DNA of 64,000 nt from Lysobacter enzymogenes (GCF_023617245.1 NZ_CP067396.1:5235001-5299000), one strand, 5' to 3'. Shown: positions 41,432 through 51,003, numbered from the stretch's first letter. Notes: a model not told the origin generated them from the letters alone. A program made the numbers and translations.

Positions 41432-44296
41432 ATGAGCGAACCCGCTCCGCCCGATGCCTTCGGCCGCATCGTCGATCGTTACGTCGCCGCCTCGCGCGCG
41501 GCCTTCGCCGACTGCCTGGCGTCGCTGCCGCTGGATCGCGACGAAGCCGCGCTGGCCCAGGCCGCCGCCGACGAAGCCTTGCGCGGCAACGCCCGGCTCA
41601 AGCTCAACCGGGTGCTGCTGCTGGAACTGCACGCGGCGCGCCGCGCCGGCCAGCTCGACGCCGACGACGACGCCGAACGTTTCGCCCAGTTCGTCGAACT
41701 GGCGCTGCAACCGCAGTTCGACCCGCACCTGGACCAGCGCTATCCGCCGCTGCGCCCGCGCCTGTTGCGCGCGCTGGAGCTGCAATCGGCGGCGCTGCAG
41801 CGGCTGATGCAGCGCTTCGTCGCCGACCGCGACGCGCTGGCCGGGCTGCTCGGCGCGCCGGCCGGGCCGCTGCGCGCGCTCGCGCTCGGCCAGGGCGACC
41901 TGCACGAAGGCGGCCAGACCGTGGCGCGGCTGCAGTTCGACGCCGGCAACGTCATGTACAAACCGCGCTCGCTGCGCATCGACGCCGCGCTCGACGGCTT
42001 CCTCGCCGCGCTGTTTCCCGACGATCCGCAACGTGTGCGGGTACCGGCCGTGCTCGACCGCGGCGACTACGGCTGGGCCGCGTTCGTCGCCCACCGCTAC
42101 TGCGACGGCGACGCCGAACTGGCGCGCTTCTACCGCGGCCTGGGCCATTGGCTGGCCGCGCTGCGCCTGCTCGGCGGCACCGACATCCACCTGGAAAACC
42201 TGATCGCGGCCGGCCCGGTGCCGGTCGTGATCGATGTGGAAAGCCTGTTCGAGATCGTCCCGCCGCTGCAGGCCAGCGGCTACGGCCAGGCCTACGACTT
42301 CGCCCAGGCGCTGATCCGCAACTCGGTGCTGCGCACCGGCATCGTCCCGTTCCGCACCCAGGCGCTGGGCATGGAGGGCGTGGACATTTCCGCCGCCGGC
42401 TCGCTGCCGGACCAGCAGCCCAAGGTGCGCACCCCGATCATCGCCGAGGAAGGCACGCCGCGCGCGCGGCTGGCCCTGGTCGAGATCGAGATGGCGACGG
42501 CGCAGAACCATCCGAGCCCGAACCCGGACGTGTCGCGCTACTGGGATTGCATCAGCGACGGTTTCCTCGAACTGACCGCACAGTTGCGCGCGCTCGACCG
42601 CGACGGCGCGCTGGCGCCGCTGCTGGCGCGCTTCGCCGGCTGCCGGGTGCGCGAGATCCGCCGCCCCACCCGCGCCTACGTCGAGATCGGCCGCATGCTC
42701 TGGCACCCGGCCTCGCTGCACAAGGAAGACGAGGCGATCGAGCGCGCGCGCGACCTGTTCGCGCGCAACTCGGCGATGCTGGCCGGCGGCGACGGCGCGG
42801 CCGGCGGCGAAGAGCGCGACGATCCGCAACTGCGCGCCGACATCCAGGCCGAGATCGACGCGCTGCGCTACGGCGACGTGCCGATCTTCGTCGCGCCGCT
42901 GCAGGCCGCGCGCATCGACGCCGCGCTCGACGACTGGCGGGCGATGCGCCTGGACCTGGAAGAACTGACCATCCGCAGCGCCCTGGTCGCCACCGACCTC
43001 AACCTGCGCATGCGTTATCGCGAAGAAGAACGCGGCGGCCGCCGCTACGCCGCGCAGGCGCCGCACGCGCGCGACCTCGACGCGCGCCGGCGCAGGCTCG
43101 CCGCCGAGGCGACGGCGCGGCTGCTGCGCCTGGCGGTGCGCGGCGACGACGGCTCGACCGTCTGGATCACCCCGGAAATCAGCCGCCAGGGCTGGCTGGT
43201 GCAACCGGTGCGTCCGGACCTGTATTTCGGCCTCGGCGGGATCGCGCTCGCGCTGGCCGGCTACCTGCACGAAGTCGGCCACGGCCGCGCCGATCCGGTC
43301 GAAGGGCTGGAGGCGGCGATGGAAGGCGCCGTGAGCACCCTGCGCACGATGCAGGCGCTGGAGACGCCGGACACCGTCGGCGCGTTCACCGGCCATGCCT
43401 CGCAGGTGTGGACCTGGCTGAGCCTGCACGACCTGCTGCGGCGCCCCGAACTGCTCGACGACGCGCTGGCCTGCGCGCGCGCGCTGGAAGCGCGCGGCTT
43501 CGAAGACGACGACTACCTCGACGTGATCGACGGCTCGGCCGGCGCGATCGTGCCGCTGCTGGCGCTGGCCGAAGCCAGCGGCGATGCGCGCTGGCGCGCA
43601 TTGGCGGTGCGCGCGGCGCAGCGGCTGGAAGCGACCGCGATCGTCGACGAAGCCGGCGCGCGCTGGGCCGGAGTCGAAAGCGCGGTGCCGTCGAACGGTT
43701 TTTCCCACGGCGCCACCGGCGTCGCCTGGGCGCTGTCGCGGCTGGTCCTGGCCGGTGCCGGTGACGCCGCCCAGCGCGCGCGCTGGAGCGCGCTGGCCGA
43801 TGCCGCGTTCGGATTCCAGGAGTCGTACTACGAAGAGGCCGCGGGCGACTGGCGCGACGCGCGCGAGAGCGACGGCGGCCGCCATTCCCCGACCTGGTGC
43901 CACGGCAGCGTCGGCATCGGCCTGTGCGCCTGCGACCTGTACGCGCGCACCGGCGAGGCCCGCCACTTGCGCACGATGCGCCGCGCGGTCGCTTCCGCGC
44001 GCGGGCAATGGGGTTCCAGCCACACGCTCTGCCACGGCGACATGTCGCTGCACGAGTTGTTCGCGCGCGCCGCCGAACTGGATCCGCAGGGATGCGGCGG
44101 CGATCCGGACGAGAGCGCGGCGCAGATCGTTTCGGCGATCGAGGAGCATCGCGGGATGGTCGGCGGGCTGACCCGGGCGGCGTTCACGCCGGGGTTGATG
44201 ACGGGGCTGGCGGGGGCGATCCATGGGCTCAACCGGCTGCATCCGGGCTCGACGTTGGCTTCGCCGTTGTTGTTGGAGCGGCGAGTGGGGGCGTAG
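41432..44296 (+). CDS. Class II lanthipeptide synthetase LanM
   Basis: A 954-residue bifunctional enzyme that phosphorylates and eliminates Ser/Thr in the precursor, then adds Cys to the dehydro-residues. The N-terminal dehydratase (DUF4135-like kinase fold, about 80-470) has KPRS (Lys177), DIHLEN (His253, Asn256) and DVE (Asp268, Glu270). The C-terminal LanC-like cyclase (about 570-950) has the zinc ligands Cys823 (WCHGS) and Cys867-His868 (LCHGD), so both halves look active. GAAGGA lies upstream of ATG 41432. Slightly shorter than usual LanMs. No LanT, LanP or immunity gene follows within the next 650 bases. Confidence 0.93.
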   Translation: MSEPAPPDAFGRIVDRYVAASRAAFADCLASLPLDRDEAALAQAAADEALRGNARLKLNRVLLLELHAARRAGQLDADDDAERFAQFVELALQPQFDPHLDQRYPPLRPRLLRALELQSAALQRLMQRFVADRDALAGLLGAPAGPLRALALGQGDLHEGGQTVARLQFDAGNVMYKPRSLRIDAALDGFLAALFPDDPQRVRVPAVLDRGDYGWAAFVAHRYCDGDAELARFYRGLGHWLAALRLLGGTDIHLENLIAAGPVPVVIDVESLFEIVPPLQASGYGQAYDFAQALIRNSVLRTGIVPFRTQALGMEGVDISAAGSLPDQQPKVRTPIIAEEGTPRARLALVEIEMATAQNHPSPNPDVSRYWDCISDGFLELTAQLRALDRDGALAPLLARFAGCRVREIRRPTRAYVEIGRMLWHPASLHKEDEAIERARDLFARNSAMLAGGDGAAGGEERDDPQLRADIQAEIDALRYGDVPIFVAPLQAARIDAALDDWRAMRLDLEELTIRSALVATDLNLRMRYREEERGGRRYAAQAPHARDLDARRRRLAAEATARLLRLAVRGDDGSTVWITPEISRQGWLVQPVRPDLYFGLGGIALALAGYLHEVGHGRADPVEGLEAAMEGAVSTLRTMQALETPDTVGAFTGHASQVWTWLSLHDLLRRPELLDDALACARALEARGFEDDDYLDVIDGSAGAIVPLLALAEASGDARWRALAVRAAQRLEATAIVDEAGARWAGVESAVPSNGFSHGATGVAWALSRLVLAGAGDAAQRARWSALADAAFGFQESYYEEAAGDWRDARESDGGRHSPTWCHGSVGIGLCACDLYARTGEARHLRTMRRAVASARGQWGSSHTLCHGDMSLHELFARAAELDPQGCGGDPDESAAQIVSAIEEHRGMVGGLTRAAFTPGLMTGLAGAIHGLNRLHPGSTLASPLLLERRVGA

Positions 44297-44315
44297 TCGC
44301 TGGCGGTTGGAGGTT

Positions 44316-44380
44316 GGTGGTTCTGGGCCCTGGGAGGGCCTTCAGGGCTGGTGGTTCTCGACCGTGGGAGGGCCTTCAGG
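44316..44380 (+). repeat. Direct repeat, 34-base period
   Basis: GGTGGTTCT ... TGGGAGGGCCTTCAGG occurs twice (from 44316 and from 44350), differing at a few positions in the middle. It follows the LanM stop by 19 bases. Confidence 0.6.
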
Positions 44381-44454
44381 CCCAACGCTTTCCGATCCGC
44401 CGCCCGCGTTGCACGCACCGATCAAAAGGCAAACTGGGCGGCCCTTTGCCCGTC

Positions 44455-44474
44455 ATTCCGGCGCAAGCCGGAAT
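44455..44474. repeat. REP-like palindrome
   Basis: ATTCCGGC-GCAA-GCCGGAAT, a perfect 8-bp stem with a 4-base loop, within GTCATTCCGGCGCAAGCCGG. This is the form of the dispersed extragenic palindromes of Xanthomonads and Pseudomonads. Confidence 0.6.
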
Positions 44475-44760
44475 CCATTTTGACTCGCTGTTGCTTCTGT
44501 CTTTTCTGTCGCAACGGGTGTCGACAAGCCACGATCAAAAGCTTCCGTCCGCAAGCGGCCGGGTCACTTTCTTTGTCTTAAGCCACAAAGAAAGTAACCA
44601 AAGAAAAGGCCTTGTTTTTTCGGATCAAGAGCCACTAGGGCTCGAAAGGGGCGCGGGGCCGCGCCATAAGGGGCATCCTGCCCCATGGCGCGCGTGCGCA
44701 TCCATGCGCACGCCCTCCGGGGCTGCGGGACCACTGCATCGCGCTCGGGGGCGTGCACAA

Positions 44761-44788
44761 GCAACAGCAACAGCAACAGCAACAGCAA
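44761..44788 (+). repeat. GCAACA microsatellite
   Basis: Four full copies of GCAACA plus GCAA in tandem. It lies in non-coding DNA, so copy changes would have no frame effect. Confidence 0.7.
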
Positions 44789-44958
44789 AATTGGAATGCC
44801 TGCAGTGAAGTTGCGTTTCCGACTGTAGGAGCGGCGCAAGCCGCGACCGCGCCAACGCAGCTACGACGAAACTTTCACCGCAGCCGCCATGCAGCCGCCG
44901 CGACTTTCGCCGGATGCACGGATTGAATCGGCGGGCCAAGAATCGACAGGCGTCCCGC

Positions 44959-45306
44959 TCACGCGGCAGGCCGCGCATTCGGCTGGCCGGCCGTCACCCG
45001 CACCTTGGCGCCCTCCCCGCCCTGGGCTTGCAGGCCCAGCGCCGTCAGGCGCGACAGCAGCTCTCCGGCGAGGTTCTCCACCGCAGGCGCCAGCAGACGG
45101 CCGCGTTCGGTGACCCGCACCGGATCGATCTCGATCCACTCCACTTCGCGAAACGGCAACGGCCCGCAGCCGGACGATTCGACATAGCCGGGCACCGGCA
45201 CGATCAGGAAGGTGGTCCACTCCGGCGGCGGCGGCGAACCGCGCGGCTTGACTCGCGCCTTCAGCCGTAGTTCGCGCACCACCGCTACGATTGCATCCCA
45301 CTGCAT
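44959..45306 (-). CDS. Small cytosolic protein of unknown function
   Basis: A 115-residue protein starting at MQWDAIVAVVRELR, with AAGGAGG just before ATG 45306. It has strand-rich segments (WTTFLIVPVPGYVESSG, FREVEWIEIDPVRV) and a C-terminal helix (NLAGELLSRLTALGL). I do not recognise it; its short length and WIEIDP-type pattern are seen in small immunity-like or DUF proteins, which is only a suggestion. It is divergent from the ABC-F gene. Confidence 0.65.
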   Translation of the reverse strand: MQWDAIVAVVRELRLKARVKPRGSPPPPEWTTFLIVPVPGYVESSGCGPLPFREVEWIEIDPVRVTERGRLLAPAVENLAGELLSRLTALGLQAQGGEGAKVRVTAGQPNARPAA

Positions 45307-45575
45307 GCCCCCTCCTTGCAGTCCGCACGCCGCGACGACCGACGCCGCGGCAGGATCGGGGAGAGTACACACTCGCGCGCCGGTTTCGCATCCGTTCCGC
45401 GCGGCCGCGCTATCATCGGCGCCGCACGATGGAGACCCGCCCAGGACATGTGATCGACACGCCCCCTCGCTCAGACCCCGCACGGGCCCCACGCTGCCGC
45501 GCCACGCGGCCGCAGGCCCGGGTCGATCGCCGCGCAGGCGCGCAACGCGCCGCGGCCCCGAAGGAGCGCCCCCTC

Positions 45576-47210
45576 ATGGCCGAACGTATGGCCGAACGTT
45601 TCGTTCGCATCACCGCTTTGTGTTTTTCCTGGCCGGACGGCAGTCCGGTGTTCACCGATCTCTCGCTGTTGCTGGGTCCCGGACGCACCGGCCTGGTCGC
45701 GCCCAACGGCGCCGGCAAGAGCACCCTGCTGCGCCTCATCGCCGGCGAGCTGCAACCAACCTCGGGCCGGATCGAGGTGCGCGGCGCGCTCGCCTACCTG
45801 CCGCAGCAGGCGACGCTGCCGGGCGCCGCGTGCGTCGCCGATGCGTTGGGCGTGTCGGCGCGGCTGCGCGCGCTCGATGCGATCGCCGCCGGCGCGTGCG
45901 ATCCGGCGCTGTTCGACGCGGTCGGCGAGGACTGGGACCTGGCCGAACGCAGCGCCGCCGCGCTCGCGCGCATGGGCCTGGACGGCCTGCCGCTGCAGCG
46001 TCGGCTCGATCGCCTCAGCGGCGGCGAACGCACCGCGTTGCAGTTGGCCGCGCGGCTGCTGCAGCGGCCGGACGTGCTGTTGCTGGACGAACCCAGCAAC
46101 CACCTCGACCGCGCCGCGCGCGAGCGCCTGTATCGCCTGATCGACGACTGGCCGGGCTGCCTGATCGCGGCCAGCCACGATCGCGCCCTGCTCGAACGCA
46201 TGGACCGCATCGGCGAATTGGCGCCGGACGCGCTGCGCGTCCATGGCGGCGGTTACTCGTTCTATCGCCACGCCGCGCAAACCGAACGCGCCGCGGCCGA
46301 ACAAGACCTGCGCCAGTTGCGGCAACAGGCCAAGCGCGAACAACGCGAACGCCAGCAGTCGCACGAACGCGCGCAGCGACGCGCCGGGCGGGCGCAGCGG
46401 GCGGCGCCGGACGCGGGCCTGCCGCGGATCGTCGCCGGCAATCGCGCGCGCGCCGCGCAGGTGTCGGCGGCCAAGGCCGCAGCCGTGCACGCCGCGCGCA
46501 GCGACGCGGCGCGCGCACGCGCGAGCGAGGCGGCGCAGGCCTTGCGCGACGCGCCCGAGCTGGACCTGGAACTGCCGGACACGCACGTGCCCGGCGGCCG
46601 CATGCTGCTGCGCGCGCGCGGCCTGCAGGCGCGGCACGACGGCGTCGACGCGTTCGCGCCGCCGGGCCTGGACCTGGACATCCGCGGCCCCGAGCGCATC
46701 GTCCTCGCCGGCGCCAACGGCGCCGGCAAATCGACATTGCTGCGCCTGCTCGGCGGCGAGCGCGCGGCCGACGCGGGCGAACTGCAGCACGGCGAAGGAC
46801 GCATCGCCTATCTGCCGCAAGGGCTCGACCTGCTCGATCCGGCGCGCAGCGCGGCCGACCACTTGCGCGCCGTGGCGCCGCGGCTCGACGATACCGCGCG
46901 CGCCAACCTGCTCGCGCGCTGGTTGCTGCGCGGCGCGCGCGCGCAGTTGCCGCTGGCCGCGTTGTCCGGCGGCGAGCGCCTGCGCGCGGTGCTGGCCTGC
47001 GTGCTGCACGCCGAACCCGCGCCGCAGCTGTTGTTGCTCGACGAACCCAGCAACCACCTCGACCTGGACGCGCTGGGCGAACTCGAACGCGCGCTGCGCG
47101 CCTATCGCGGCGCGCTGGTCGCGGTGAGCCACGACGAGGCCTTCATCGCCGCACTTGCGCCGACGCGGCGGCTGGAACTGGTCGATGGGCGCCTGCGCGA
47201 AGCGCCTTGA
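45576..47210 (+). CDS. ABC-F family ATPase
   Basis: A 544-residue soluble protein with two ABC domains and no membrane segment, typical of ribosome-associated ABC-F proteins, some of which give antibiotic resistance. Domain 1: VAPNGAGKSTLLRLIAGE, LSGGERTALQLAARLL, VLLLDEPSNHLD. Domain 2: LAGANGAGKSTLLRLLGGE, LSGGERLRAVLACVL, LLLLDEPSNHLDLD. The charged linker between them (KREQRERQQSHERAQRRAG) is the ribosome-contacting arm region. AAGGAG precedes ATG 45576 by 9 bases. It is not a LanT: it has neither peptidase nor membrane domain. Confidence 0.9.
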   Translation: MAERMAERFVRITALCFSWPDGSPVFTDLSLLLGPGRTGLVAPNGAGKSTLLRLIAGELQPTSGRIEVRGALAYLPQQATLPGAACVADALGVSARLRALDAIAAGACDPALFDAVGEDWDLAERSAAALARMGLDGLPLQRRLDRLSGGERTALQLAARLLQRPDVLLLDEPSNHLDRAARERLYRLIDDWPGCLIAASHDRALLERMDRIGELAPDALRVHGGGYSFYRHAAQTERAAAEQDLRQLRQQAKREQRERQQSHERAQRRAGRAQRAAPDAGLPRIVAGNRARAAQVSAAKAAAVHAARSDAARARASEAAQALRDAPELDLELPDTHVPGGRMLLRARGLQARHDGVDAFAPPGLDLDIRGPERIVLAGANGAGKSTLLRLLGGERAADAGELQHGEGRIAYLPQGLDLLDPARSAADHLRAVAPRLDDTARANLLARWLLRGARAQLPLAALSGGERLRAVLACVLHAEPAPQLLLLDEPSNHLDLDALGELERALRAYRGALVAVSHDEAFIAALAPTRRLELVDGRLREAP

Positions 47211-47230
47211 TCGCCGGGTCGATCGCCGGG

Positions 47231-48742
47231 CTATCGGCCGGCGCCGCCGAACCGGGCCGGCCAGTCCGCGACCACCGCCGCGATCGCGCGCTGCGCGCGG
47301 GCGCGCGCGTTCTCGCCCTCGCGCGGCGGCAACGGCAGGTCCGGGGCGATCCCGGCGACTTCGTCGCTGCCGTCGCTGCGCAGACGCACGCAGTTGGGCA
47401 TGCGCAGACGCAGGCGCGAACGCTGCAGGGTCAAGGGCTCGACCGAGAGCATGAAACCGCAGCCGTCGCCGCCGGTGCGCTGGCCGAGCGTGCGCGCGAC
47501 GCCGTTGTTGCGCAGGGTCGCGGCGAACATCTCCGCGGCCGAGAACGTGCGCGCATCGGTCAGCACGTACAGCGGGCCGTCCCACGCGCCCCAATGGTCG
47601 TCCATCTGGATCGGCCAATGCAGGCGCTTGGCCACGCGCGCGTTGCCGTAGGCGCCGGCGGGCAAGTTGTCCAGCGGGCCGCCGGCGGAACCGGCCTCGA
47701 CCAGCCGCCGGCAGTGCCCGCCGTTCCAGTCGCGGCGCTCGCGCCAGACCCAGGACAGGTCGCAGCGGCCTTCGCGCGCGTCGGTGCGCGCCGCGCGCAA
47801 GCGCTCGGTCTGCCGGTCCAGCGCCTGGGTCGCTTGCGCATCCGGGCCGAAGCCGCGCGCCTGGGCGAGGTTGTCGAGTTGCTCGTCGAGGTAGCCGGCC
47901 GCGGTCGGCGATTGCGAGACCAGCAGCGGCGAGGAATGCAGCGGCTTGCGGGTGAACAGGCGGGTGGCGATGTCGCCGCTGTCGTCGCCGCCGCCGTTGC
48001 GGCCGACATCGACGATCAACGCCTGCGCGCCGAGCGCCGCCAATCGCTTGAGCTGGGCCTCCAGTGCGCCGTACCAATCGTCGTCGATCCGCGCGCGCAA
48101 GCGCGAACGCCACGCCTGCGCGTCGCCGGCGCCGACCACCTCGGGGTCGGCCCACGCCGCCAGGCACAGCGACGGATAGCTTTCGCGGCTGAATTCCTTG
48201 AGCCGCACCACGCCGATGCGCGCGCCCTGCGCCGTGACCATCAGCCCGGACCGGAACGGCCCGGCGATGCCGTCGTCGAGCAGGCGGAAACCGGGCAAGG
48301 ATTCGAACGGCAGCGAGAACGGCACCCGCGCATCGCCGCCGTCGTAGCCCAACGCGGCGCAGCCGGCGGCCGGGTCCAGGCGGCGCGCGTCCACGGGCGG
48401 CGGCGCCGCGACCGGCTCAGCCGCGGGTGGCTGCAGGCTCGGTACGAACGAGAAATGGCCGTCGCCGAAACCGGCGACGAAGTCGCGCAGCGCGCGTTCG
48501 GCCTGGGCGTCGTTCTCGGCGCCGTCGAGCGCACGCACGGTGGCGCGATCGAGCGCGGGCAGATCGACCCCGCCCTGCGGCGAGGCGAACCAGGCCAGGT
48601 TGGCGTATTCGCGCTCCAGCGCCTGCTTGAGTTGGGCGTAGTCCTGCCGCCATGGCGCGGGATCGAAAGCGGCGGCGGCGCAGGGCGAGGCCGCGACGGA
48701 CAGCGCGGCGGCGACGAGAAGGGACAGGCGACAGGCGCGCAT
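47231..48742 (-). CDS. Secreted S41-family peptidase
   Basis: A 503-residue exported protein with signal peptide LSLLVAAALSVAASPCAAAA. The C-terminal protease part has RIGVVRLKEFSRESY, ALIVDVGRNGGGDDSG and the nucleophile region LTDARTFSAAEMFAATLRNN, where the Ser of FSAAE is the S41 catalytic residue. DGHFSFVPSL in the N-terminal helical region is also typical. I see no PDZ domain. The 3' end nearly meets the ABC-F gene convergently. Confidence 0.85.
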   Translation of the reverse strand: MRACRLSLLVAAALSVAASPCAAAAFDPAPWRQDYAQLKQALEREYANLAWFASPQGGVDLPALDRATVRALDGAENDAQAERALRDFVAGFGDGHFSFVPSLQPPAAEPVAAPPPVDARRLDPAAGCAALGYDGGDARVPFSLPFESLPGFRLLDDGIAGPFRSGLMVTAQGARIGVVRLKEFSRESYPSLCLAAWADPEVVGAGDAQAWRSRLRARIDDDWYGALEAQLKRLAALGAQALIVDVGRNGGGDDSGDIATRLFTRKPLHSSPLLVSQSPTAAGYLDEQLDNLAQARGFGPDAQATQALDRQTERLRAARTDAREGRCDLSWVWRERRDWNGGHCRRLVEAGSAGGPLDNLPAGAYGNARVAKRLHWPIQMDDHWGAWDGPLYVLTDARTFSAAEMFAATLRNNGVARTLGQRTGGDGCGFMLSVEPLTLQRSRLRLRMPNCVRLRSDGSDEVAGIAPDLPLPPREGENARARAQRAIAAVVADWPARFGGAGR

Positions 48743-48852
48743 CGGCGGATTCCGGCGGCAATGGACGGGTGGGCGGCCAGTATCGGCGCCGGCGCGGGCC
48801 GGTTCTTGGACGCCGCTAGCGTCGGGTACGGCGCTAGCGCGCGTGCGCCGCG

Positions 48853-49629
48853 CTAACCGCGGCGCACGCGCCGGCGCGCCGCCGGCGTGGTGCCGCGCAG
48901 GGCGCGGAACACCCGGCTCATATGGGCCTGATCGCAGAAGCCGCAAGCGATGGCGATCTGCGCCAGCGACGCGCGCTCGCCGTCGAGCAGGCGCTCGGCG
49001 CGCTGCACCCGGATCTCGCGCAGGTAACCGCCGACCGAGACGCCGAAGGCGCGCTTGAACTCGCGCGCGACATGGGTGGGATGGCGGCCGACTTCGCGCG
49101 CCACGCCTTCCAGCGCCAGTTCCCCGGCCTGGTGTTCGTGCAGATAGTCGCGCACGCGCTGCAGCCAGGCCGCGCGCCCGCGCTCCTCGCCGCCGCGGCC
49201 GAACAGGCCCAGCAGCTCCAGCACCAGGCCCTCGACCACCATCGCCGCGCAGTCGTCGCGCGCGTCCAGCTCGGCCGCCAGTTCGCGCGCCAGCGCCGCC
49301 AGCCGCGGCGCGGCCACGTGCCGGCCCGGTTCCAGCGCGCCGCGCGCATCCAGGAATTCCAGCGCCGCCGGCGCGGGACGCAACAGCAACTTGCGCGCGC
49401 CTTCGCCGGCGAAGCGCTGCGAATGCGGCTCGCCGGCGGCGCAATACAACAGATGGCCCGGGCCGTGCGCGACCGCGCGGCCGCGCTGGGTTTCCTCATA
49501 GCGTCCCGACACCACCAGGCACAGCGAGGGTTCGTCGTGGCGATGCGCGGGCATGGCCGAGGCCGGCGCATAGGCCTTGCAACGGATCGACTGCATCCAG
49601 GTCGGCTGGGGTGCGCTCGCGGCTCGCAT
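48853..49629 (-). CDS. AraC-family regulator
   Basis: A 258-residue transcription factor. The N-terminal cupin-like sensor part contains MPAHRHDEPSLCLVVSGRYE and GHLLYCAAGEPHSQRF. The C-terminal double helix-turn-helix (about 160-255) contains LALEGVAREVGRHPTHVARE, FKRAFGVSVGGYLREIRVQR and IAIACGFCDQAHMSRVFRAL. It starts 110 bases upstream of the S41 peptidase gene on the same strand, so that gene is a candidate target. I use ATG 49629; the frame above it is not protein-like. Confidence 0.88.
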   Translation of the reverse strand: MRAASAPQPTWMQSIRCKAYAPASAMPAHRHDEPSLCLVVSGRYEETQRGRAVAHGPGHLLYCAAGEPHSQRFAGEGARKLLLRPAPAALEFLDARGALEPGRHVAAPRLAALARELAAELDARDDCAAMVVEGLVLELLGLFGRGGEERGRAAWLQRVRDYLHEHQAGELALEGVAREVGRHPTHVAREFKRAFGVSVGGYLREIRVQRAERLLDGERASLAQIAIACGFCDQAHMSRVFRALRGTTPAARRRVRRG

Positions 49630-49712
49630 AGGCCGAGCATAGTACGCCGCCGGCACCACGAGTTTGCCGGCGGCGGCGACAGCGCGGCGGGCGCCGCCGC
49701 GCTGTCGACGGC

Positions 49713-50606
49713 TTACTTGCGCGGGGCCCGCACCGGCGCGGCGAACGCGGCGCGGATGGACTCGTCCTCGACTGCGCGATAGATGGTGCCGTGGGTCAGG
49801 TCCGGCCGCGGCCAGTAGCCCCAGGTCAAACCGGCCGGCGACTGCGCGCGCAGCAGGTCGGCCAGGCGCTGGGTCTGCGGGGCGATGTTGTCCTCGTCGG
49901 CCGAGTACAGCCGCAGGGTCCGGCGCGGCAACGCCTTGAGGTTCTCGCGCAGCAACGCCGGCGCCTGCGCCAGCAGCGCGTCGCGGTTCCACCACAGGCT
50001 CGGGCTGATCGCGATGTAGACGTCGAACAAGCGCGGCTCGCGCAGGAAGGTCTCGGCCACGAACAGCCCGGCCAGCGATTCGCCGACGATGCCGCGACGC
50101 GCATCGGTGCGCAGGCGGCGCTCGACTTGCGGGATCAACTCGTCGCGGATGAAGGCGCGGAACCGCGCCGAGCCGCCCAGCGTCGGCGCCAGCTCGAGCT
50201 CTTCGGCGACCTCGGTCGGCCCGGTCATGTCGCGCTTGCGCTGGGTGTTCTCGATCCCGACCACGAACATCGGCGCGATCGCGCCGTCGGCGATGGCGCG
50301 GTCGACCGCGTCGGCGACGTGCGGGAAATCTTCCTGCAGGCCGCCGTCGGGCATGTACAGCACCGGATGCCGGTCGCGACCGCGGGCGGCGTAGCCCGGC
50401 GGCGCGTAGACGTTGATGCGGCGGGTCTCGCCGAGGATCTTCGAGTCCAGGGTGAAGCTGTCGTACAGCTTGGCCGCGGTCGGCGCGGTCGGCGCGGCAG
50501 GTGCTGTCTGCGCGGGCGCTTGCGCGTAAGCCGGCGCGACGGCGACGGCGCAGGCCACGGCCAGCGACAGCAGCGCGGCGCGCGCGCCGCGACGATGGAT
50601 CTTCAA
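49713..50606 (-). CDS. Secreted esterase, esterase-D-like
   Basis: About 297 residues. A signal peptide (AALLSLAVACAVAVAPAYAQ) is followed by a Pro/Ala linker and an alpha/beta-hydrolase of the esterase D/enterochelin-esterase type: INVYAPPGY, HPVLYMPDGG, nucleophile Ser in GIVGESLAGLFVAE, SPSLWWNRDAL, and a late His in LTHGTIYR. I propose TTG 50606 (GGAGCC upstream) since it puts the signal peptide at the N-terminus; ATG 50672 would add 22 Arg-rich residues. Such enzymes hydrolyse small esters or ferric siderophores. Confidence 0.8.
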   Translation of the reverse strand: MKIHRRGARAALLSLAVACAVAVAPAYAQAPAQTAPAAPTAPTAAKLYDSFTLDSKILGETRRINVYAPPGYAARGRDRHPVLYMPDGGLQEDFPHVADAVDRAIADGAIAPMFVVGIENTQRKRDMTGPTEVAEELELAPTLGGSARFRAFIRDELIPQVERRLRTDARRGIVGESLAGLFVAETFLREPRLFDVYIAISPSLWWNRDALLAQAPALLRENLKALPRRTLRLYSADEDNIAPQTQRLADLLRAQSPAGLTWGYWPRPDLTHGTIYRAVEDESIRAAFAAPVRAPRK

Positions 50607-50751
50607 GGTTCGGCTCCGTCGCGCGAACGACCGGGCCGCGCGTCGGCGCGATCGTAGCAGGACGCGCGCCATCGGCGGCGGACTCCGGCGCGGCGCGCCA
50701 GACGTGTCGATTCGCCGCAAGAGCCAGCGTTGTCCGGTCCGCGCCGACGCT

Positions 50752-51003
50752 CTAGTCGACGGTTTCGCGGTGCGCGCGCTCGTCGGCATCGCCGGTCGAA
50801 TCGGCGCGGGCGCGCTGGCTGCGCTCCTGGTTGATCCGGATCCGCCGCCGCGTGCGGATGAACTCGACCGCCACCGCGCTCAACGGCGTCACCCGCGCAT
50901 CGATGCCGAACACACGCAGCAGCACGCTGCGCTCCTCGCGGCTGAGATCGCCGTTGTCCCAGCCCGGCGCCGCGGCGCCGTCTGCCTGCCCTGCTTCGTT
51001 CAT
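50752..51003 (-). CDS. Small protein downstream of Kmo
   Basis: An 83-residue cytosolic protein (MNEAGQADGAAAPGWDNG, LSREERSVLLRVFGIDARV, FIRTRRRIRINQERS). It looks helical and charged, without cysteines, and I do not recognise it. An ATG at 51042 is an alternative start. It follows kmo by 72 bases on the same strand and may be the last gene of the NRPS-linked operon. Confidence 0.6.
   Translation of the reverse strand: MNEAGQADGAAAPGWDNGDLSREERSVLLRVFGIDARVTPLSAVAVEFIRTRRRIRINQERSQRARADSTGDADERAHRETVD

Larger units (their letters stand above)
44297..44958. other. Repeat-rich gap without a gene
   Basis: No frame here is protein-like. It contains a 34-base direct duplication, a REP-like palindrome and a hexanucleotide microsatellite, annotated separately. 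Segments such as AAGCCACAAAGAAAGTAACC (44581-44600) and the AGGAGCGGCGCAAGCCGCGACC tract near 44827 have the look of dispersed intergenic elements. Confidence 0.55.

Noticed and set aside
41039..44242. 1,067-codon minus-strand frame over LanM
   Set aside because: Low-complexity Arg/Ala/Gln translation; the LanM motifs are on the plus strand.
45576..47210. ABC ATPase as lanthipeptide transporter
   Set aside because: It has two soluble ABC domains and no membrane or C39 peptidase domain, so it is ABC-F rather than LanT.
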